Shown in pieces: positions 23,441 through 36,735 of a stretch of DNA of 64,000 bases. Both the position numbers and the translations under genes were made by a program. Each line of letters starts with the position of its first letter. Positions within the stretch are counted from its first letter, which is position 1. The stretch covers positions 248,001-312,000 of the forward strand of contig VWPU01017834.1 of assembly GCA_013398955.1 (NCBI GenBank), in the 5' to 3' direction. Source of the stretch: Callaeas wilsoni (taxonomy: Eukaryota > Chordata > Aves > Passeriformes > Callaeidae). The notes beneath the pieces were generated by a model, which saw only the letters and a list, made by a program, of their open reading frames with translations, was not told the DNA's origin and ran no database searches.

Positions 23441-26400
23441 TTATGCATACATACACATATATACCTACACAAACATTATGTACCTGTGGGATATCCGAGC
23501 TTTCCAAGCAGGGCTGCAGCAGCTTCAAATCCCCTTCTCTGATGACAAACTTCTCTCCTTTCACAGCAGGACCAGCCTGCCCCTTCTACATACAGTTGCA
23601 GAGGAACCTCAGAAACACTTCTCCCTAGGAAATGTGCTCGTGTCAGCTGTTCACAGCAGGAAATGGTTTCTTACAGGAGAGTTAAGAACAGCTATCAAAT
23701 CCCATTAAAAAGAAATATGAAAAGTACAGATTGCTTTTCAGCTGGGACAAGAGGGGACACATGGCCAGGAGCAGACATGAGGGCAGGAACAAGCCTTTGC
23801 AAAGCAGTCTGCAGTCATTTCATCCTAAAATGACTGCAAAGCCATGTTCTCCATCTTTCAAGGGATGCAAGATTTTTCTCAGTCAGTCACTCATCGGCAA
23901 TTTTTTTGATATTTAGAAAATTGTTCTGCTTAGAGCTGTTTCCAATGCAGAATTACTTACGTGCCTCTGCAGAACTACTTCACTGTCCTAGCTTCCAAAT
24001 CCCTTTAGAATGTTTTTCCTTCCTCTGAATGAAAAAAGGGACAAAGGCAATAATGCATTTCTCATGACATAATGTTTTCATTAAGTGCCACAAATATCAA
24101 ACACTCGGATCCCCAACTATTTTTGACTCAAGCAGAAATATGTTTACTCTGACAACAAAAACAAAAGCCTATCCTTAAAAAACAGTGTGACAAAATAGAT
24201 CTATTGATATTTTGTTGTTTTTCATAAGGACACCTTTTCCAGTTTGTCAAAAAGTGTGTAATATGCTCACAGTGCAGAACAGTAGGCATGGAAGAGCTTC
24301 CTAACCAAAGTTTCTTAACAGAAATACTGTTTAGAATAATTCATTGTTTTCTTACTAGGACACAACATCCAGCAAGAACTCTCCAAAACTGCAGTTTACA
24401 GAAGAAAACAAGCAGGAGCAGTACCATCAGTAGTGATTTACATTCCTGAAACTGTGAAGAATTATATAATGAAATTTTCCATCTAAACCTGAATGACTAA
24501 ATGAATATATGTATATATACTGAAAACAAACAAGCTCAGATTCATGTTGAAAGAAGGAAAATGACGAACCCTAAGTTTGGTGATGAACAGAAAGGTTCAA
24601 AAAAAATCTTTCATCTGCATCTACAATGCTCATTTAAACATGCAGTGTCTTCTTCTCTGGTCACAAGGTTCAATTCTGTCCATCAATGCCCACTGCAATA
24701 CCCAGTATCTATGAGACACTCAGTTGTCCAATCTCATAAAGTTTCTCCAAAGTCAGGGATAGAAAATACTGTTCAGCTCACAAGGTGACTAGTGTGAGAA
24801 GATCTCTGACATTGTAGAAAAAATCTGTAATCCTGGGACCCTGTCATGTCCATTTCAGATTTGACAGGAAAATATTGGGATTAAAATCTCAGAATGAGAC
24901 TTCCAAATGGGGGAAAGCAGCTGAATTCAACATTTCAGAGGGAATTTGTCTAAAATGGTGATTCCTAGTGCTTCACGGTGAACATACCTCTGTCCCCAGC
25001 ATGCCACTAACTCGACTCCAGCTGCTGCTGATACCCTGACCCCAGCCCACAGATGGATTGGAGTGCAAGCAAACACAGAAAAACAAAAGGAAAGGTTTGT
25101 CCTGATTTTGTTGAATTTAGTAAAAAGAGGACCAAATAACTGGTTGTAAAAACTATATCTGGATACTGGCAGTTGAACAGAAGGAATGGGAAAAAAAATG
25201 GAAAAAAGAAATAAAAGTGTTTAGACTAAAACCAGTTGTTCAATCACACTGAATTTCAGAATTAAGACATCTTACTGTTTTTTATTACCTTTAAAATAGA
25301 AATACGAAAAATATAAGCCCATAAAAATATAAAAATGAAAAATATATACATATGTTTGTGTATACATATGTAATAAATACAGATGCTAGATAAATAGCTA
25401 GATTGATAAAAATTGAAGAAAAAAAATATTAATTTGTAGACAAGAACAAATACAATCTGCTAAATTAGGAGTAGATCTGCACTGGCAAGGGGTTTCACCC
25501 AATGTTCCCAGAAACAGAGTTTCAAGAGTTCAATGAAGCTTGATTTTATCTTTTGCTATTTGAATCTATTAGTGCTTTATGCATATGTGTTGAGTATGTG
25601 GCTTATTTTCCAGACAGAAAACATTTCCCTAACTTGTTTAGGAAGAATGATTGTCTAAAAATGCCTGACTTTAACAAAGATGGGGAAAAGGATGTTGGAC
25701 CATCTGTTTACACATTATTTGTGCTTATTTTGCACCTGCAAAAAAACCCTTCACTTCCCACGCTTGCCCAAAAAAGAACCAGCCCATAAACAAACAACAG
25801 GCTTACATGTGGAAGAGTCAAAAATTGACTTAAAGTCTCCTGATATTCTCAGCAAACTAACAGCCAATGCCTTGCAAGGATTTCAGATCCAGGAGGAAAA
25901 CCCCAGCTGCACCTAGACCACATCACTGTTAAACAGGCACCACATCAGTGCTCAGAAACCACCAGAAGTTACCACCATGTAAAAAAGACAGAGCACTTAA
26001 TCAGAAATTCATTAGTTTCACCAAGTGTGGTCTGGGGAAAAGATTTACTAGGGACAATCACTAAGGGTAAAGAGGTGAAGAAGATGCACTGACCCAGGCA
26101 GAGTTTTTTCCATGAACAGCAGTGAAATTTCTGATCTAGTTTTACCCAGTCCAAACTCCAGCACTCACTTCAGCCAGAGCCTGTTCAGTCATTTTGGCAT
26201 TTACAGGAACAAAGCGTGGGGCAAGGGACAGTATTTATGAGCCACCTGAATTATAGGGAGAGGCCAGTAGAGTTAAGGGAGATCTGAGTCTTCAATAAAG
26301 CCAGCACAACCAGCTAAAATTCATTTATGAGTGGCCATTCATCGTGTCTGAAAGAGAAACATTTGAAGACTGTCAATGCCATGTTCACATGGGCCCAAGG

Positions 26401-28708
26401 GCAGGGAGATGTATGGCTTTTAGGCCTTACCTCAGCTATAGGAACTCTTAAATAACACTGACTGTAACAGATTTGGGCTTTTTAATGGCACAGTATTTCA
26501 TATGATCAAATTCAGAAAATGCTTTCATCACTTTTTGCTGCACCAAGTCTTATGTTCTACCCACATACAGATATTTGTCTGGAGTGTTTGCTTTCTCTCA
26601 GTTAGTTATAAAACTGGCTGGTGCCAGTTACCCCACCTCAAAAGCAGCTGAGTAAAATCTCAGACCTTGTTTTCTTTGCTTAAAAAGTATTTATTAGCTG
26701 TAGAGAAAGTGTGGGGTCATTATCTGTAGACAACTAAGACATTTGAATTAATTGGAGGTAAAATAAAACACTGAAATAGAAGACATGTTAGGACTCTGTG
26801 AAATAAGTTATGTGCAGTTAAGATGTGATCACCAAGCTCGTGTATTTTACCTTGCAGTAGAACTACACTGTTTTGTGTTTGGTGCAACACTACTCAGGCC
26901 TTAGAAGAAATAAACAACAACCCAGACAGGAAAAAAAGATGCTGGTTCTCCACTATTTGTGAATTAATTAGCATGATAAGTAATGATGGAATTTAGCAAC
27001 TTAAATGACAAATATCCCAGGGCTCTCTCCCCCAAGCGCCCGACGTGTACATCCATACCTAATACAGTTTCACTGTTTCAGCCTCCAAGAAAAACAGGAT
27101 GCAATATGCCTTCTGTCTATGATAAAGTTTCCTAATACAGTACAGTAATGCAATTTATTTTCATACAGCATCCTGCATATAAAATATTACATAACCCTTT
27201 ATGAGAAGATAATGCATTACAGACTCAGGCACATTACTGTCTTTCAGGAAGAAATTGAAGGATAATGTTGTGGGAAGGGATGGAGGAAATAGAAGCTGAG
27301 GTACAAAAGTAGTTAAAAAAGAAAGTAGTAAATGTATTCTTCTTGTGCCCTTATTATCTGCATGAGACTAGCAGAGGGCAGGTCAGCATTACTGCAGATG
27401 CAGTGTAACACAAAATGTTACATGCTCATAGGAAGGATGGCTCTGATCCTGTGAGTTTATGCTATAAATAGATAAGCAAGATGACAAGGTGAGTCACAGA
27501 AGTATCATGTGAATTCCCTGAGATCAAACAGGGAGCTCAAGGTTCAGGAGAGGAATGAACATGGATGTCAAAAGTTCCAGATGGTGCATAGTCCAGAAAA
27601 ATCATAGATGGACCAGAACTGCAGACCCAAAGACCTTATGTGGTCTGGGGAGACTTGCCCTGGATTCAAATTACTGCATCTCAGAGCCAGAATTTACTGC
27701 TGCAATTTGAAGTCTTAAAGCAGGTGGAGAAACAAGGTCTTTGTGCAAACTCCATGCTAAAAGATGGAGATTTTAGATCTGAAAACAAAAATTCCATGCA
27801 GGAGAATTTGCTTATTATTTCGAGCACTGGAGTACATGTTATTCTAGATTCCCTTGCAGGAAATATGAGTGAGCCAAAGCTGAGGCTGGGGCTAATTTGA
27901 AAGCAGACAGGTAGGGAGGGGATAGGGGTGCTGAGGTGCAGCAAGTCTTTGGGGGATTGCAAGAAAAGGAGAGAAATTATGTGCTCGCTCCAAAAGAGGG
28001 GAAGGCACATCTGACCAAAGCTGTGTCAATATATTTATAAAGCGTAATTATGAAACCTCAAAAATCACACTGTTTCAGTTTAAGAAACAACAAATGGAAA
28101 CAAACCTTGCCCAGACGGCTTAATACTGCTATGGGCCCTGTAAAAGTGTAAATAACTTACAGGAAAAATAAGTTCCTAGGGAATCTGAACTTCCCATTCA
28201 GACTGCTGTCTTTGCCACAGTTCAGAATTCAACCTTAGGTGAAAAACAGTTAAGGATAGAAAAGATGGGTGAAATACAAGGCTGTATACAACTACAGTGT
28301 TATTGGTTTCACTACTGTATGGATACATGAGCCACTGAACACATATATTCCAAGCAGGGAGAGAAGAGGATCTTAGACACATTTTCTCCTTCTGGAAATC
28401 AACCTCTTCAGAGTGGTCTTTTTTTTTCAGAAGCTCAAGGTCTTCTGGAAATGGTGATGATTAAAGCTGGGCTTCTGCCATGACTTCCTGTGTCACCTTG
28501 GACAATATATCGATGTGCTCAAGGGGTTGGAAGCAGGCAAACAGGAGCTCCTCTGCCTGTGCTCTGAGCCCATGGACGTGAGCCAGCTTCCATCTGGGAC
28601 CCATATGCCCAAGTGTCCCTGTGCTGACAGAGATCCTCTGCTTTAGGAGACTCTAGATATTATTTTATCACTCTGACTCCTCCAGCAGAAGTCACTGTCC
28701 CAGTAGTA

Positions 28709-28741
28709 AGGCACATACCTGTGGATAGGCACATACCTGTG
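28709..28741. repeat. 15 bp direct repeat
   Basis: The motif aggcacatacctgtg occurs at 28709-28723 and 28727-28741 with a 3 bp spacer. It is a local duplication without evident function. Confidence 0.85.
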
Positions 28742-29067
28742 TTTGGCCATCCAGCTCCCATTTCCATATCTCAGCGTATGCCTGCCTTTGGTGAGGTCGA
28801 AGCTAAGATGCTGAACTGTGAAATGGAGCAGCTGATGCACGAGCACATCTGCTGAGCCAGATGTAGGGGCAGTAATCTCTGGTATAAGTGTAAAGCAGAC
28901 ATCTGGTGGCAGTAAAGTTTGAAGAGGCCACAACTAGATTCACCCAAGAAAGACTGTCAAAATCCTAATTAGCTCACTCACAACGAACTAATGCAGCAAT
29001 ACGGCTTCTGCACCACAGCTGATTCTGGCTGCACCCATCTGTGTAAACATGCTATAAATCTCTCTTT

Positions 29068-29110
29068 GATTTTTCCTCCATCTGTGAAATGGGAGCATAT
29101 GACATTTTTA
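29068..29110 (+). mobile_element. Possible MIR-like core fragment
   Basis: A short match, cctccatctgtgaaatggga, resembles the MIR sense motif 'cctcatctgtaaaatgggga'. It is too short to define an element. Confidence 0.35.
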
Positions 29111-29619
29111 AAGTGTTTTCTCTCTCTATTTTAGGTCTTCAAGACTGGGCTCTCACTTATTTTAGCCTTGCTCATTATTATAACAGTGGGAGAGACACTT
29201 AATAGCTGCCTTAGCTGGGCATTCTCATTGAATTCAAAGGCAAAACTGACATTGACGTTAATGGAAATCAGAAAGGAAATTCAAAACCCATGAATTACTC
29301 AGTTTATTAAAACTATGTGAATTGTTAATATGAGTCAAAGTGCTGTAAGATTGGGACAGTTTTCAAAGGTGCAGATTCACCCAAGACTAATCTCTGGATG
29401 TTTACAGATGTCTTATGTGCTTATGAAAATCCAAGCAGTTCTCGTGCTCTTAGGATAGAAGTATATATAGGACAGCCTGCACTTTAAAGAAAGCGTAGCT
29501 TGCAGAGCTTTATGAACTTTAACCCTCAACCCTCTCTCTCACACTTCCCCCCCCCCATCTTCAGAAGTCAAAGATAAGTAGTCAGAAAGGATAAAAGCAT
29601 GGACTAAAAGCTGAAAAAG

Positions 29620-30990
29620 AACATCAGAGCTATGCTGCCTTTCTGTACAGCTGCTGCCGTTTGAGGTGGGATTAGGGCAAGGTTTGGGGGTGGGGAACAG
29701 AGAGATCACAGGACTACAGCTGGAAATGAGATGCGAAAGCAAAGGGTGGGGAGCAAAAGGAATATGGTTACAATAATTTTTTTGTATGGATACTGCCTGA
29801 AGGAGCATGGGCATACGGAGTACTGCTATGTTGATGCTTAAATTCATCATTTAGAGAGAGAAAGATGGATCCATAAGCTCCCATTGGAGTGTGAGTGAAA
29901 AGTGGGCTGCCAAAGCAAAATGATAGGACAACAGGATAGTTTTTCCATGAGGCGGTTTTGGTCTCAGCCATATTTTTTGGGCTGTTCTAAAGCTTAGGTT
30001 AAGGTTAGGTTTACTTTTAAGTTTCAAGCTGAGAGAAGAAAACGAGCTAAGAATTTTATGTGGAGGGAGGTGGCAAAGGGCCTGACAAAAGAAAGAGTAG
30101 TCTGTAAAGACTGGAAACTTTGCCTGGGAGACTTTTTCCATGTGGTCAATGACCATAATACCCTACCCAAAGCTCAGCTTACTTTTATACTTATTACCAG
30201 AGTTAAGTATCAGAGAAAGAGGGAGCTTGTACCAGCAGTTGGAATGAGGCTGAGAAGGGGATTCAAAGAGAACAAATAGGCTGCCAAAAGAACTAGTGTG
30301 TTTGGAGGGGGGGTGGAAGCATCTGGACACATGTTTGAGGACCCAGTCTAATGCCTAGTGGTGTTAGTGGTGGAGAAAAGAGATAACTGAGAAATCCAGT
30401 TGCCATGGGATTGGAAAGCAGTTGCCAAAATAAAGGGTAGGATGCAGAGAAAATTCTTCTGTGAGAAATTTTTTGTGTAGGCACAGACTAGGAAGCTTTG
30501 TGTAAGGCTCAGCCTATAGTTAGGGTTAGAGCTAAGGTTGCCACTAGATTTGAGAGGAAGAGAGCTCTAGCTGGAGTGTGACTGACAAAAGAAAGCACTG
30601 GCTGCAAGGAGAATGTTTCTGCAAGAAATTTCTGGTTATGTGTATTGGTAGTGGTAGGGTTAGGACTGGTAGAAAGAAAACCAAAAGCAGCAGCAGTAAG
30701 GAGATTAGAAAGGAGATGGCAGTGGGAAAGGTGGAGTACAGAGAGAACTTGTTGGCATGAATGTCTCGGTGTGGCTGCCAGCTTGGGGCCAGGTCCAAGG
30801 CTCAGACTAAGGAGAGCTGAGAGCTCCAGATGGATGGGGGCTGGCAAGGGTTTGTCAAGGATAGGCTGCGGTGCAAAGAGACCTTGATGTGAGAACTTTT
30901 TCATAACACTGGCTGGAGCCCCTCATTTTAGGCTCAACATATAGCTAAAGATTGTACTGTTAGAGAAAGCCATCTTTTGTACCATGAAGA
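29620..30990. repeat. Degenerate tandem array (unit about 135-185 bp) with telomere-like motif
   Basis: A set of motifs recurs in the same order along about 1.35 kb. (1) A 'ctggagtgtgactgacaaaa' type segment at about 29885, 30075, 30570 and 30840. (2) An 'aagaaattt' / 'tttttccatg' type segment at about 29780, 29935, 30130, 30465, 30630, 30760 and 30890. (3) A 'gcttaggttaaggttagg' or gttagggttag segment at about 29995, 30520 and 30655. Spacing of the second motif is roughly 170, 185, 335 (two units), 160, 140 and 135 bp. Copies are much diverged. Minus-strand frames of 101-131 codons run through the array and give faintly repeated peptides, but have no recognisable domain. I do not recognise the family. 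Confidence 0.6.
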
Positions 30991-31247
30991 AGCAAGAACT
31001 GTTGCTTCATGGAAACTAGCTTTTCCTTCAAAATTTGAGCTAAATAATTATTTTGATGTCATATTTCAATTAAACAAAAATTATGTCAGAAAAGTAAAGG
31101 AAATGTGGATTTACTACTAGCATCATGAGATCTTTTAGGCCATGGAGCACTATCCTCTTTCCTGTAAGTACAGGCCATTTACCCTGTTATTTTGGAGAGA
31201 CAGAAACTTAGAATAAACACTCAAGATTTTTTTTTTCTCTTTTCTTC
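30991..31247. other. Spacer between tandem array and LTR
   Basis: AT-rich sequence with no recognisable feature. It ends in a T-rich run immediately before the LTR. Confidence 0.5.
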
Positions 31248-31809
31248 TGTTGTGCTGGTTTTGGCTGGTGTAGTGTTAACTTTCTCTACAGTAGCTAGTA
31301 TGTGCCTGTGTTTTGGATTTTTGCTGGAAACAGAGATGGCCTTGTTATTGCTGAGCAGGGCTTACACATCATCAAGGCCTTTTCTGTCCCTCACCTCACC
31401 CCATTGGCTGGGGACCCCAAGGAGCTGGGAGGGCACACAGCTGGGACAGCTGACCCCAACTGACCCAGGGGGTATCCCACATGTTGTGGCATCCTGTTTG
31501 GTGTACAAAGCTGGGGGAAAAAAGAAGGAAGGGGGAGGGGGGACGTTCAGAGCGATGGTGGCATTTGTCTTCCCAAGTCACCATTACATGTGATTGAGAC
31601 CTGCTATCCTGGGGATGGCTGAACAGCTGCCTGTCCATGGGAAGTGCTGAATGAATTCCTTATTTTGATTTGCATGTGCTTTACCTATTAAAGTGTCTTT
31701 TTCTCCATCCATGAGCTTTTTCACTTTTACCTCTCCTCCATTCCACTTCTGGGGGAGTGAGCAAAAGGCTGCTTGGTGCTCGGCTGCTGGCTGGGGTTAA
31801 ACCATGACA
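31248..31809 (+). mobile_element. Solo LTR of an avian endogenous retrovirus (probably ERVL-type)
   Basis: The 562 bp segment begins TGTTGTGCTGGTTTTGG and ends GGTTAAACCATGACA, giving imperfect terminal inverted repeats of the TG...CA type. Inside, in order, are ctgagcagggcttacaca, gggacagctgaccccaactg, a degenerate TATA-like region before agctgggggaaaaaagaagg, and an attaaa polyadenylation-type hexamer near 31688. This layout matches a very common bird LTR family in U3-R-U5 order on the plus strand. No gag, pol or env sequence adjoins it, so it is a solo LTR left by recombination. No matching target-site duplication is evident (tcttc before, ctaaa after). The 133-codon frame at 31192-31593 crosses the LTR boundary and is not a gene. 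Confidence 0.85.
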
Positions 31810-34800
31810 CTAAAAGTGTTACTATTGTAAAAGAGCAAGTAGAAAAATGTTTTATAACTCCTTATGTCAATTAGTGAAGAAATAAATAATATTGGACAAT
31901 ACTGTATGACTCTCATGTAGCAAAGAAAAATGAAAATCTCTGGCCTGATTCAGCAAAGAAAAAGCCTTGGAACTTACTCTCACTTATAGATTAACTAAAA
32001 ATTAATTTTATATATTTGTTAAAGAACTTTTTAGAGATGAGTGATAGGAAATCTAAAAATAATTCATTCCACTCTAATACAGATTAATCAAAAAATCTAG
32101 CTTGCTTACATTCGTCACTCAGACTTTTTGTCTTGTCATATTTTTTGCCCTGTCATATTTTTTGCCCTTACTTAGTATCTGAGGCCTGAAAATTCACATT
32201 CTGTGTGACCTACACTGTGAGGTAGAGCAGTATTTCCTTCCTTTTATGAAAGAAATTCAAGGCTAGGAGGAAGCCAAGATAGTTGTGGTTACAAGACTTC
32301 AAAGCACATGCTTCCAATCCAGTTTCTAATTTCAAACCTTTCTTAGATGTGGCCTGGGACTTTCAACTGCTCATTTCACTCCTTGGTTTTACAGTTTTCC
32401 TTTCTGGAAGATTAGACAGCCACCTTAATTACAGTCTCCTGCTATTATGAGTCAGAATCAATACATGCAGCACAGTAGGAAGTGCCAGGATGGTGAGTGT
32501 TCCGTGTGGGTACGGAGCAGGTTGGGGATGGGAAGGGACTGACCTCCCACTATTGTGATTGCTGGACCATTTTCACAAAACAGGTTGGTATAAAGTCCAA
32601 CGTGGCTCAAAGTTTCAGACAGAGAGGTGATCTCTCTTTAATCAAATGTTTCTACACTGGTAGGACATTCTGCATGAAACAGAATGCCTGAAATCTACTT
32701 CTTATTTAGCAATTACACCTTTTTTCTAATCTGAATGAGGCCTTGAGTTCACACTCTGGCTCAGCTCTCTTCAGGACATGCAGGGTGAAAGGGATGGAAC
32801 ACTGAGATGTGCCCCAGGTTTGCTGCTGCCCTGCCAGGCAGTTGTCATTGGGCTGACAAGTCATCTTCCTGGAACAGCCCTGATGGATTCTGTGCCACAG
32901 AATCCAGTCAGATGTACAGGTGGTTTATGCTTGGACTGTCTCAAAAAAGCTCCCTAAGCAAAAAGGTGAGGAAGGTTTTCTTCACTCAGTACTGTTCATT
33001 TTTCATATTTGCCCACCTGCATGAATATTGTAGTGATTCTATAACAGCACTGAACACAGCAATTCAGCTGCCCTAACAGTCCCCAGTATTATTTACTCCA
33101 GGCTGTTGTAGCCACAATTAAAGTTTGCCTGCCTCTTATTCAGCTCTAATCACTATGTTTATTCTGTAATATTTATTTATATTTGTATCATTTATACATT
33201 ATTTTGCTTGTATAACCAGCTGTTTTACAGTCAAGGACCTCATTGCAATAAGATATAAATCCATGCTGCTGGCCCTTGGGAAAACTGGTAAATTAAACTT
33301 TGTGTGCATAGACTTCAAAATGCTGAAATCTATTATACCTTCCCTTCCCACTGATAAATGACAGTGGATTTACTTGCTGAGTACTTACTTATGAAAGGCT
33401 ACTGTTTATTAATACCTCCCTGTATAAATATTAACAGAGCAAACCTATAGGAAAAATATGTGAGAGGTCATCTTTAAATTGCGAAAAGTCAGGCTATTCA
33501 GCACAAATATCCATGCCTTTATCCATCTGGAGACTTAAACAGCCTCATCACCATAGTATCCGGAAGGTGCACACAAGTGTGACATGATTAGCATCTGTCA
33601 TGTGTAGGTCTTTCTATTCCTTCTGCTCTCCCTGGGGAGAACAGTCCAAGGATTTTTTAAAATATACGGTGTGTACACTGTGCTGTGTGTTTATATTAGC
33701 AAAGTCAAGGTCAAAGATCTGTACTTCACTTCCATCTTTTGCCTCATTTTAAAGATGTAACACACAAAGCAGTGCTATTTGTGCCAGATATATATGCTCA
33801 GACACTTGGAGGTATTTCTTTAATTGTTCCTATTAAGAATGTGAACCAGGACTGAATAGAAAGTGGTTCAAATGCCTTTTATTTCCTAGCATGCTGAACA
33901 TGGCTGCTCTCTTCTCATTTCATCTCTTTTTCATGGTACTTAACAGAATAGTAAAGATTTCTGTGGAAAGAAATAAACATTTACATAGTCTATGGGTCAT
34001 TGGTATAATAATAAATGTAAAGGTTCCCACACAGCCGTTACAGTGTGTTGTGTCAATGTTATTAGGCACCTTTTGTCTGGAAGTTATTGACATGATAGAT
34101 TGCACCAGCTCTTTTGAACATTTTCTCACATAAAGCAAAACCAGTAAAATTGCTTCAGGTGTCCTTTAGAGTAGGCACTAAACCTAGGATTCTTCTGTCC
34201 CTTTCAATTCTGTCTGAAATTAAAGGTTTGATGACACTTGCTAAATGTATTCGAGGATGACCCTGTCACCTCAGACAGCGTGTTTTCCTTCTCAGTGTCT
34301 CTCCTTGCCCCACAGAAGGGACCAAACCTTTGCTGTTGGAGTAGGGCTGTCCTTGGCTGTTTCCATGACTACTCCCTCGGCAGAGGGAAGGATGCAGGGA
34401 CAGATGCCAGGATTTAAGGAAATAAATATGCTCCCACCTTCACTCACTCTCTGCTGATGTGTTGCCACCTGGCACAAAGGACACCCCCAAGCTCATAGAG
34501 CAAAAGCAGCTGTGAGATGTGCTCTCTCCCTTTTCCCAATTCACCAGCTACAGGCACACTGGGACCTTTACTAACGGCTTTATCATTTTTCTCTTCCTAA
34601 TATAACAATAATAATGTTCAGAAAAAGCTATTTCTATTCAGGAAGGGGATATTTGGTTTTGAACCCTACTATTCTTCATCAGGGAAACAATTTTGCACTA
34701 GGGAAAAAACCCACATTTGCAGAAAATCTCAGTGAGGATCCACAGCACAGGTACTAGGACCCTGAGGACTCCTTAGTCCCGGTAATTTGTAAGAGCTTTG

Positions 34801-35940
34801 TGACTAAAGCAATTTAACCACCACCTACCAACATCTCAGTGCAGAGGGTACATATTTGCACCCCAGCAGCTGCCACAGTTTCTGTAATCCTGCCAAGGAG
34901 AGGACTCACAGAGAATGAATCGACCTTGGGCTGTGCCATCATCCACAACTCAGTACGGGTGTCCCCAGCCCTCTGTATTCAGCTCTGTCTCTGTCCTGCT
35001 TGTGCTCATAGTGACAATAGACTCGAGAGGTAATGGTGACGCTGCCAAGGTCATCAAGTCCTTTGCTCCAAACAGCTTGGAGAGAATACGGAGATGTGTG
35101 CATGGACAGTGCGTGAAGCAGTCCCTGCATTTTCACCACCTATTCAGGGAGTGCCTGCATAGTGCTTTAATTGATTTTTTGGCCAGTCTGAGGAAGGGAG
35201 GGGAAACATCTCCAGGAGGTAGTTTCTGTTTCTCATTTCAGTTTCTTGAAGAACTCTGCATTGGATATTTCTGAACACCTGATGAATATGAGGCGCCAGC
35301 ATTTTGGCCTTTTATTGTGCATTCTCTTTTGGTTCTTTTGTTTCTGAGATAAGTAGGCCAAACCTGTATGTAATATTTAAAATTATGGTATCAGTGATTT
35401 GTATAAGGACATATTTTCCTTATTGTCCTATTTTCCTTTCCTCAACAATTTCACTTTCTCGTTCTTCTTCAGTAGGAAGTGAGCAGACATTTTCACTGAC
35501 CAGTCCAGGGAGACTGAATTCTTCCTTCTGAGAGGGCATGACTAATCCAGAGCCAGTCACTGTGCTCAAGTCACTGAACACACCTCTCTCACAGTGCATT
35601 ATTGTTTATCTTGCCCTTGCCTAGAGTTTGACTTTTGTCTAGCAGACATGGAAAGCCAGTCATCAGAGGAGAAACTGGGGAATCAATGGTCAAGAGACAA
35701 GTGATATGTGGTTACATCCCACTCACTGTCTACCACGCAAGTCCTGTATGTAGAGGAAAGCACTGAGTATTCATAAAGTAGAGAGCGAGTTCAATGGATC
35801 AGACACCTTCCCACTTGCCTTGTTTTATAAACTCTTTGGGTTGCTATCAGCATTTCCCTTCCACATCAGTGGCAACTTATCCCTGACAACATTTTACAGT
35901 CGGCACTTTCATGCTCCTTTCCCCCCTTCACTATAAAAAG
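31810..35940. other. Noncoding unique DNA
   Basis: AT-rich with short frames (119 codons at most, 34915-35274). Weak MIR-like traces are near 32330-32420 and 35540-35620. A 17 bp tandem duplication is at 32134-32167. The segment 33100-33340 is AT-rich and ordered enough to be a noncoding element candidate. No gene supported. Confidence 0.5.
32134..32167. repeat. Exact two-copy tandem repeat, 17 bp
   Basis: tgtcatattttttgccc occurs twice back to back. The identity of the two copies points to a recent duplication. Confidence 0.95.
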
Positions 35941-35959
35941 CTCTCTGTAAATTTATGCA

Positions 35960-36100
35960 CAGACTTTATCATTCACTGAGTCTTAAAAGCAAAAAGAATC
36001 TCCCTGTAGGTCATCAAATCCAGGCCCCTGTCAGCTTTGGCATATTAAACAGCGCCTTTAATAGGCTGCTCAAACTCCATATTGGTACTAATGGGTTATT
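35960..36100 (-). mobile_element. Old CR1-like LINE fragment, antisense
   Basis: The plus strand contains tgtaggtcatcaaatccagg followed by cccctgtcag, which corresponds to the reverse complement of the conserved CR1 3' region 'ggttggactagatgatctcc'. The flanking sequence is too diverged to set borders. Confidence 0.45.
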
Positions 36101-36639
36101 CTGCTTCAGTGGCTCTTATCAGGAAGCTGTTGTGGCAAGTTCATGCCTGTGAATAGGTGAGGAACCTTCTCACTACCTAGCCATGTTTAGTCTCAGCCTG
36201 GCGATAGACAGACCTGCACACCTGGTTGCCATTCAACTTCCCTGCCAACAAGACAGGAGGAAGAGGCACGGATGAGTTTAAGGATGGCTGTGCTCTGCGT
36301 GCTCTGCTGGCTAGACACTTCTCTGCCTGTGTCTAATACCAGGTCTTTCTGATCTGCCCATACAGGTAGCTTTAGGGGTCATCACTAAACCAGCAGCAGA
36401 GCCAGAAAATGGTATTTCTGAACCACAGCACAGAGTTTGTGCCTGTCCATAAAAGGATTACAAAGTTAGACATAGTCTGACCTCTAGTTCCTAAAAAGTG
36501 TGAAACGAATAATAATTTTATTCTCTAAACTTCAAGGAATGCAGCACTTAGGGAGTGTAAGGGCATTCAGTGGTGTATATTTTCACTGTGCAGTGAGGGC
36601 ATTGCTGAACTCTTCCAGGCTCCCTGAGCTCCTCAGGCA
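36101..36639. other. Noncoding unique DNA
   Basis: No gene or repeat recognised between the two CR1 remnants. A possible extension of the following CR1 fragment toward 36590 cannot be excluded. Confidence 0.45.
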
Positions 36640-36735
36640 GCATGGCAACAACGGGACAGAGTCTGTGTCAGGAATTGGACTTCAATGATAATTGTGGTTC
36701 CCTTCAAAGTCAGGACTTTCCATGATTCTATGATA
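36640..36735 (+). mobile_element. CR1 LINE, 3' end fragment
   Basis: The order caggaattggacttcaatga, then gtggttcccttcaaagtcag, then ttccatgattctatgat matches the CR1 3' UTR consensus and its terminal repeats. It is more diverged than the copy at 23346-23440 (for example the cc/aactca block is altered). Only the 3' end is present. Confidence 0.8.

Larger units (their letters stand above)
23441..29600. other. Long noncoding stretch with weak old-repeat traces
   Basis: AT-rich unique DNA with short open frames only. A duplicated tatacatatgt occurs near 25345-25371. Fragments near 28480-28520 and 29068-29100 (tccatctgtgaaatgggagc) resemble sense-strand MIR, and 29200-29260 resembles an old amniote repeat with a 'ttgacgttaatgga' core. 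A 15 bp direct repeat lies at 28709-28741. A poly-C run is at about 29547-29555. No gene recognised. Confidence 0.5.

Noticed and set aside
30509..30904. 131-codon minus-strand frame with weak internal repeats
   Set aside because: The internal repetition follows the degenerate tandem DNA array; no domain or start context supports a protein.
29620..30990. Interstitial telomeric repeat
   Set aside because: The TTAGGG-like words are short and isolated within longer units; there is no run of perfect telomere repeats.
31192..31593. 133-codon frame with hydrophobic N-terminal part
   Set aside because: It starts outside the LTR and runs into its U3 region; the sequence is explained by the LTR.
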